Source of the DNA: Pelargonium cotyledonis
Lineage: Eukaryota; Streptophyta; Magnoliopsida; Geraniales; Geraniaceae
Reading direction: 5' to 3'
DNA length: 35,319 nt
NCBI GenBank assembly: GCA_036897625.1
Contig: JAYMTA010000199.1
Coordinates: forward strand, 1-35,319
Positions 33,264-35,319 of this stretch are shown here, one piece after another (within the stretch, counting starts at the first letter, position 1; the number at the start of each line of letters is the position of its first letter). A model generated the notes under the pieces. It was given only the letters and a program-made list of their open reading frames with translations. It searched no databases and had not been told where the DNA came from. Made by a program: the position numbers and the translations under genes.

Positions 33264-33600
33264 ACGAGAGAATGGACCCTCTACACGTGGGCGGAGTAAG
33301 TCGGGAGACAAGGCAGACAAGTAACTAGGCTAAAATTGAATAAATTTTTATAATATGTAAATTTTAGCGAGAGAACGGACCCTCCACATGAACAGGTGGA
33401 GTAAGTCGGGAGGAAAGGCAGATATGCCACTAGGCTATAACAGAACCAGCTCCAATACTATTAACAAGAGAGCATACTCTACAACTCTCTTCACGTGCAA
33501 GTTGCATAAGAGAGAGAACAAACCTTGCACGAAGATGGACTAGACTTATAACTGACTTAGTCTGGAGGTAAGACAAACGGGTTACTAGACACAAACATAA
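33264..33600. repeat. Dispersed/tandem repeat family in an AKT2-like intron
   Basis: Unit one (33264-33335) and unit two (33368-33441) share GAGAGAAYGGACCCTCYACA, then GGAGTAAGTCGGGAGR, AAGGCAGA and ACTAGGCTA. A weaker third unit lies at about 33507-33600 (GGAGGTAAGACAAACGGGTT). The spacing is about 104 bases. The family is not recognised, and no ORF or terminal inverted repeat was seen. Confidence 0.6.
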
Positions 33601-34034
33601 CCAGTTATGATATTATGTTAAACTTAACTCTAAAACTCAGACTTAACTTAATAGGCGAGTAACTCAACAATATTTCAAGTGGTGGCTGACTACACATAGT
33701 TTCAATGTGAAATTCTTTAACAAACGAGAAACTAACCTAGTGAATAATTGTATTAGACGTCGCAATCGCCAAAACCGGAGCAACCCGAGGAGGGAGTAAG
33801 ATAGGCTGATCCTGAGCTTTCCGGTGACCAGGAATGCTACCATCTCAAATGGGATGGTTGATGCCTCATCTATCAAGAACCATGTTGAAATATACCTATA
33901 TATACATATTAGTTAATTATTATATAACATCATTTGAATTTAAAGTACTATTGTATTTGAAATTAAAGAGTTGCTTGACCACACTATTTAAACATACGAA
34001 AACACTTAATTTAGTAACTTTATCATAATGTTAA

Positions 34035-34435
34035 GAAAAAAGTCTCAATTTGGTCCCTCAACTTTAATGTTTGGTTCCTAAACTTTTTTTAACCAAAAAT
34101 AGTCCGTGAACTTTCATGTTTCGCCCCAATCTGATCCCTGAACTTTGTTTTGACCCGAAATGATCCTTGAACTTTCACATAATGTCTCAATTTGGTCCCT
34201 GAACTTTTGATATAAGCTCTAATGGCAAGGACCACTTTGGGTTAATATGTGAAAGTTCAGGGACCAAATTAGGTCATTATGTGCAAGTTCAGAAACCATT
34301 TCGGGTCAAAGCAAAGTTCAGGGACCAAATTGGGACCAAACACGAAAGTTCAGAGATTATTTTTGATTAAAAAAAGTTCAGGGACCAAATTGGAACAAAA
34401 CATCAAAGTTCGATGACCAAATTGAGACTTTTTCC
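34035..34435 (+). repeat. Palindromic foldback MITE with 9-bp target-site duplication
   Basis: The element is about 401 bp, made of two long inverted arms with repeated phrases (GTCTCAATTTGGTCCCT on the left, GGACCAAATTGAGAC-type on the right) around a short spacer near 34210-34236. Its ends are GAAAAAAGTCTCAATTTGGT and the reverse complement of a near-identical end. TAATGTTAA occurs exactly at 34026-34034 and 34436-34444. Long inverted arms plus a 9-bp duplication suit a Mutator-like non-autonomous element; an 8-bp reading would suggest hAT. It lies in the intron between the first two visible AKT2-like exons and has no coding capacity. Confidence 0.8.
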
Positions 34436-35032
34436 TAATGTTAATTATTTTAAGTATGTGATAAAGTGTTGTCTTAATAATAATTGATCGAGGAACTATT
34501 TTTCCTTTTTGGCATCAAATAAAGAGGAATTTGTTCTTGGTTTTACATGATTAATTTAATTAATTAGACCAAAAGCCAAAAGATTTTGTTGTGTGTGTGG
34601 GCACCATAAAAATATATACACACTATGTGATAAATATTTGAACCCACCAAAGTTTGACTATAGCTGCTTCCAATAATGACCCACTTTTGCTATGGGGTCA
34701 TCAATATATTCTATGATTCTATATACTGTGAAAAATAAGATTTTCATTTCGAGATGGAAAAACTAGTTTTTACGATCAAATATTAATGTAACTAGCCTCT
34801 TGGCTATGCTTTTGCGGTCACGAACTAGTAAATGCGTTATTTCATCGATATATGCCACGTAAAATGTTAACACAATATCAGTCGCGAAAAATAGATCAAC
34901 AATGTTGTCCGCAATGTATAGTTGTGTATTTGGGGAGGACAGTAGAAAAGCAACTTCAAAAGGATATGCCCATGCTGAATAACCAACCAATGCCACCATA
35001 AACGCTTCCCAACACCGGAAATTCAGAACACA

Positions 35033-35319
35033 CTTGATAAAATATCATGCTATTTCTTCTTACAAAGCATAAAAACATAAGGAACATAAGTCATGTTACG
35101 TTTATTTTCGTATGATATTCAATCAAATTATTGATAGTATGACAGTACTTTATTAAAATTTTATTCCGCTTCAATAAATTTGTGGAGGTAGAGTACAATA
35201 TGCTAAAATTATATTTTTGGTAAAGTGTCAAAATTTCATTGTCACTTTGGTTAAGCCATTCTTTTTTTTCTTTTTCTTTTTCTTTTTCTTTTTTGGGTTT
35301 AATACTCTGAAGATCCATC
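35033..35319. other. AT-rich end of window, intron or 5' flank of the AKT2-like copy
   Basis: No AKT2 N-terminal exon is visible here. The stretch ends in a T-rich microsatellite built from TTTTTC units (35261-35294), which yields a spurious Lys-Glu repeat ORF on the minus strand. The missing first exon may lie outside the window or be lost. Confidence 0.6.

Larger units (their letters stand above)
30804..35032 (-). pseudogene. AKT2: Shaker-type K+ channel of the AKT2/3 group, decaying copy
   Basis: AKT2 is the weakly rectifying phloem K+ channel. Recognisable exons in transcript order: about 35032-34797 (S1-S2; IADNIVDLFFATDIVLTF), 33895-33737 (S3-S4; GLLRFWRLRRLIQLFTR), 33211-33154, 33058-32741 (S5, pore and S6 with the K+ filter TTVGYGD), 32664-32425 (C-linker), 32184-31868 (cyclic-nucleotide-binding domain; PPREDVIMQNEAPDDVYIIV), 31775-31587, 31455-31380 and 31299-30993 (ankyrin repeats), 30916-30804 (KHA domain; GIDSIEVIRDNDKL, stop at 30804). 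Breaks: the C-linker reads AYM-stop-LRF (TGA at 32578-32580, where homologs have Cys); one base is missing near 31995, shifting the frame after RPQRFT; exon 31299-30993 lacks about 8 bases and then some 60 codons after MAEN relative to AKT2; the donor at 34796 is GC; and the first visible exon has no clear acceptor. The coding N-terminal exon is not seen and may lie beyond 35319. Introns are retained, so this is a DNA-level duplicate, not a retrocopy. Sequencing error is unlikely to explain all changes. Confidence 0.85.

Noticed and set aside
35091-35318. Minus-strand ORF with a Lys-Glu repeat
   Set aside because: It is a translation of the TTTTTC microsatellite and AT-rich flank; it does not resemble the AKT2 N-terminus.

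Overview
The window looks like nuclear DNA of a flowering plant. Genes are rich in introns with GT-AG junctions, introns and spacers are AT-rich, MITE- and SINE-like repeats are common, and all five genes belong to plant families. Protein similarity, judged from memory, suggests a core eudicot, perhaps a rosid or Rosaceae member; the species call is weak. All exon models below were made by hand from splice signals, codon phase and family conservation.

Layout. (1) 1-1090: upstream sequence with a tRNA-derived SINE-like insertion and the leader of the first gene. (2) 1091-11286, plus strand: a 25-exon RecQ4A/BLM-type DNA helicase of about 1203 aa that appears intact. (3) 12031-18080, minus strand: an 11-exon T-complex protein 11-like gene of about 1178 aa, intact, convergent with the helicase with 744 bp between stop codons. 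(4) 18081-21918: 3.8 kb of spacer with a strong 190-bp hairpin element and the SHMT promoter. (5) 21919-25607, plus strand: a 4-exon serine hydroxymethyltransferase of the SHM6/SHM7 (nuclear or cytosolic) type, 590 aa. (6) 25608-28311: repeat-rich spacer with a foldback MITE copy and microsatellites. (7) 28312-29356, minus strand: a 2-exon BPS1/DUF793-like protein of 316 aa. (8) 29357-30803: spacer. (9) 30804-about 35032, minus strand: a Shaker potassium channel of the AKT2/3 type. Its exons are easily recognised, but it carries a premature stop, a one-base frameshift, C-terminal deletions and suspect splice sites, so it is called a pseudogene. Its first exon is not visible and may lie beyond the window.

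The genes do not form a pathway or cluster; this is ordinary plant gene order. Loose links are that the helicase (recombination, dissolution of joint molecules) and the SHM7-type SHMT (one-carbon supply, reported in Arabidopsis to affect S-adenosylmethionine and DNA methylation) both act on genome maintenance. I found no undescribed multi-gene system. The points most worth a second look are the decaying intron-bearing AKT2 copy, a His-to-Gln change in the cofactor motif of the SHMT, a GC-AG intron and an overlapping upstream ORF in the helicase, and two members of one palindromic MITE family on either side of the BPS1-like gene, one with a clean 9-bp target-site duplication.
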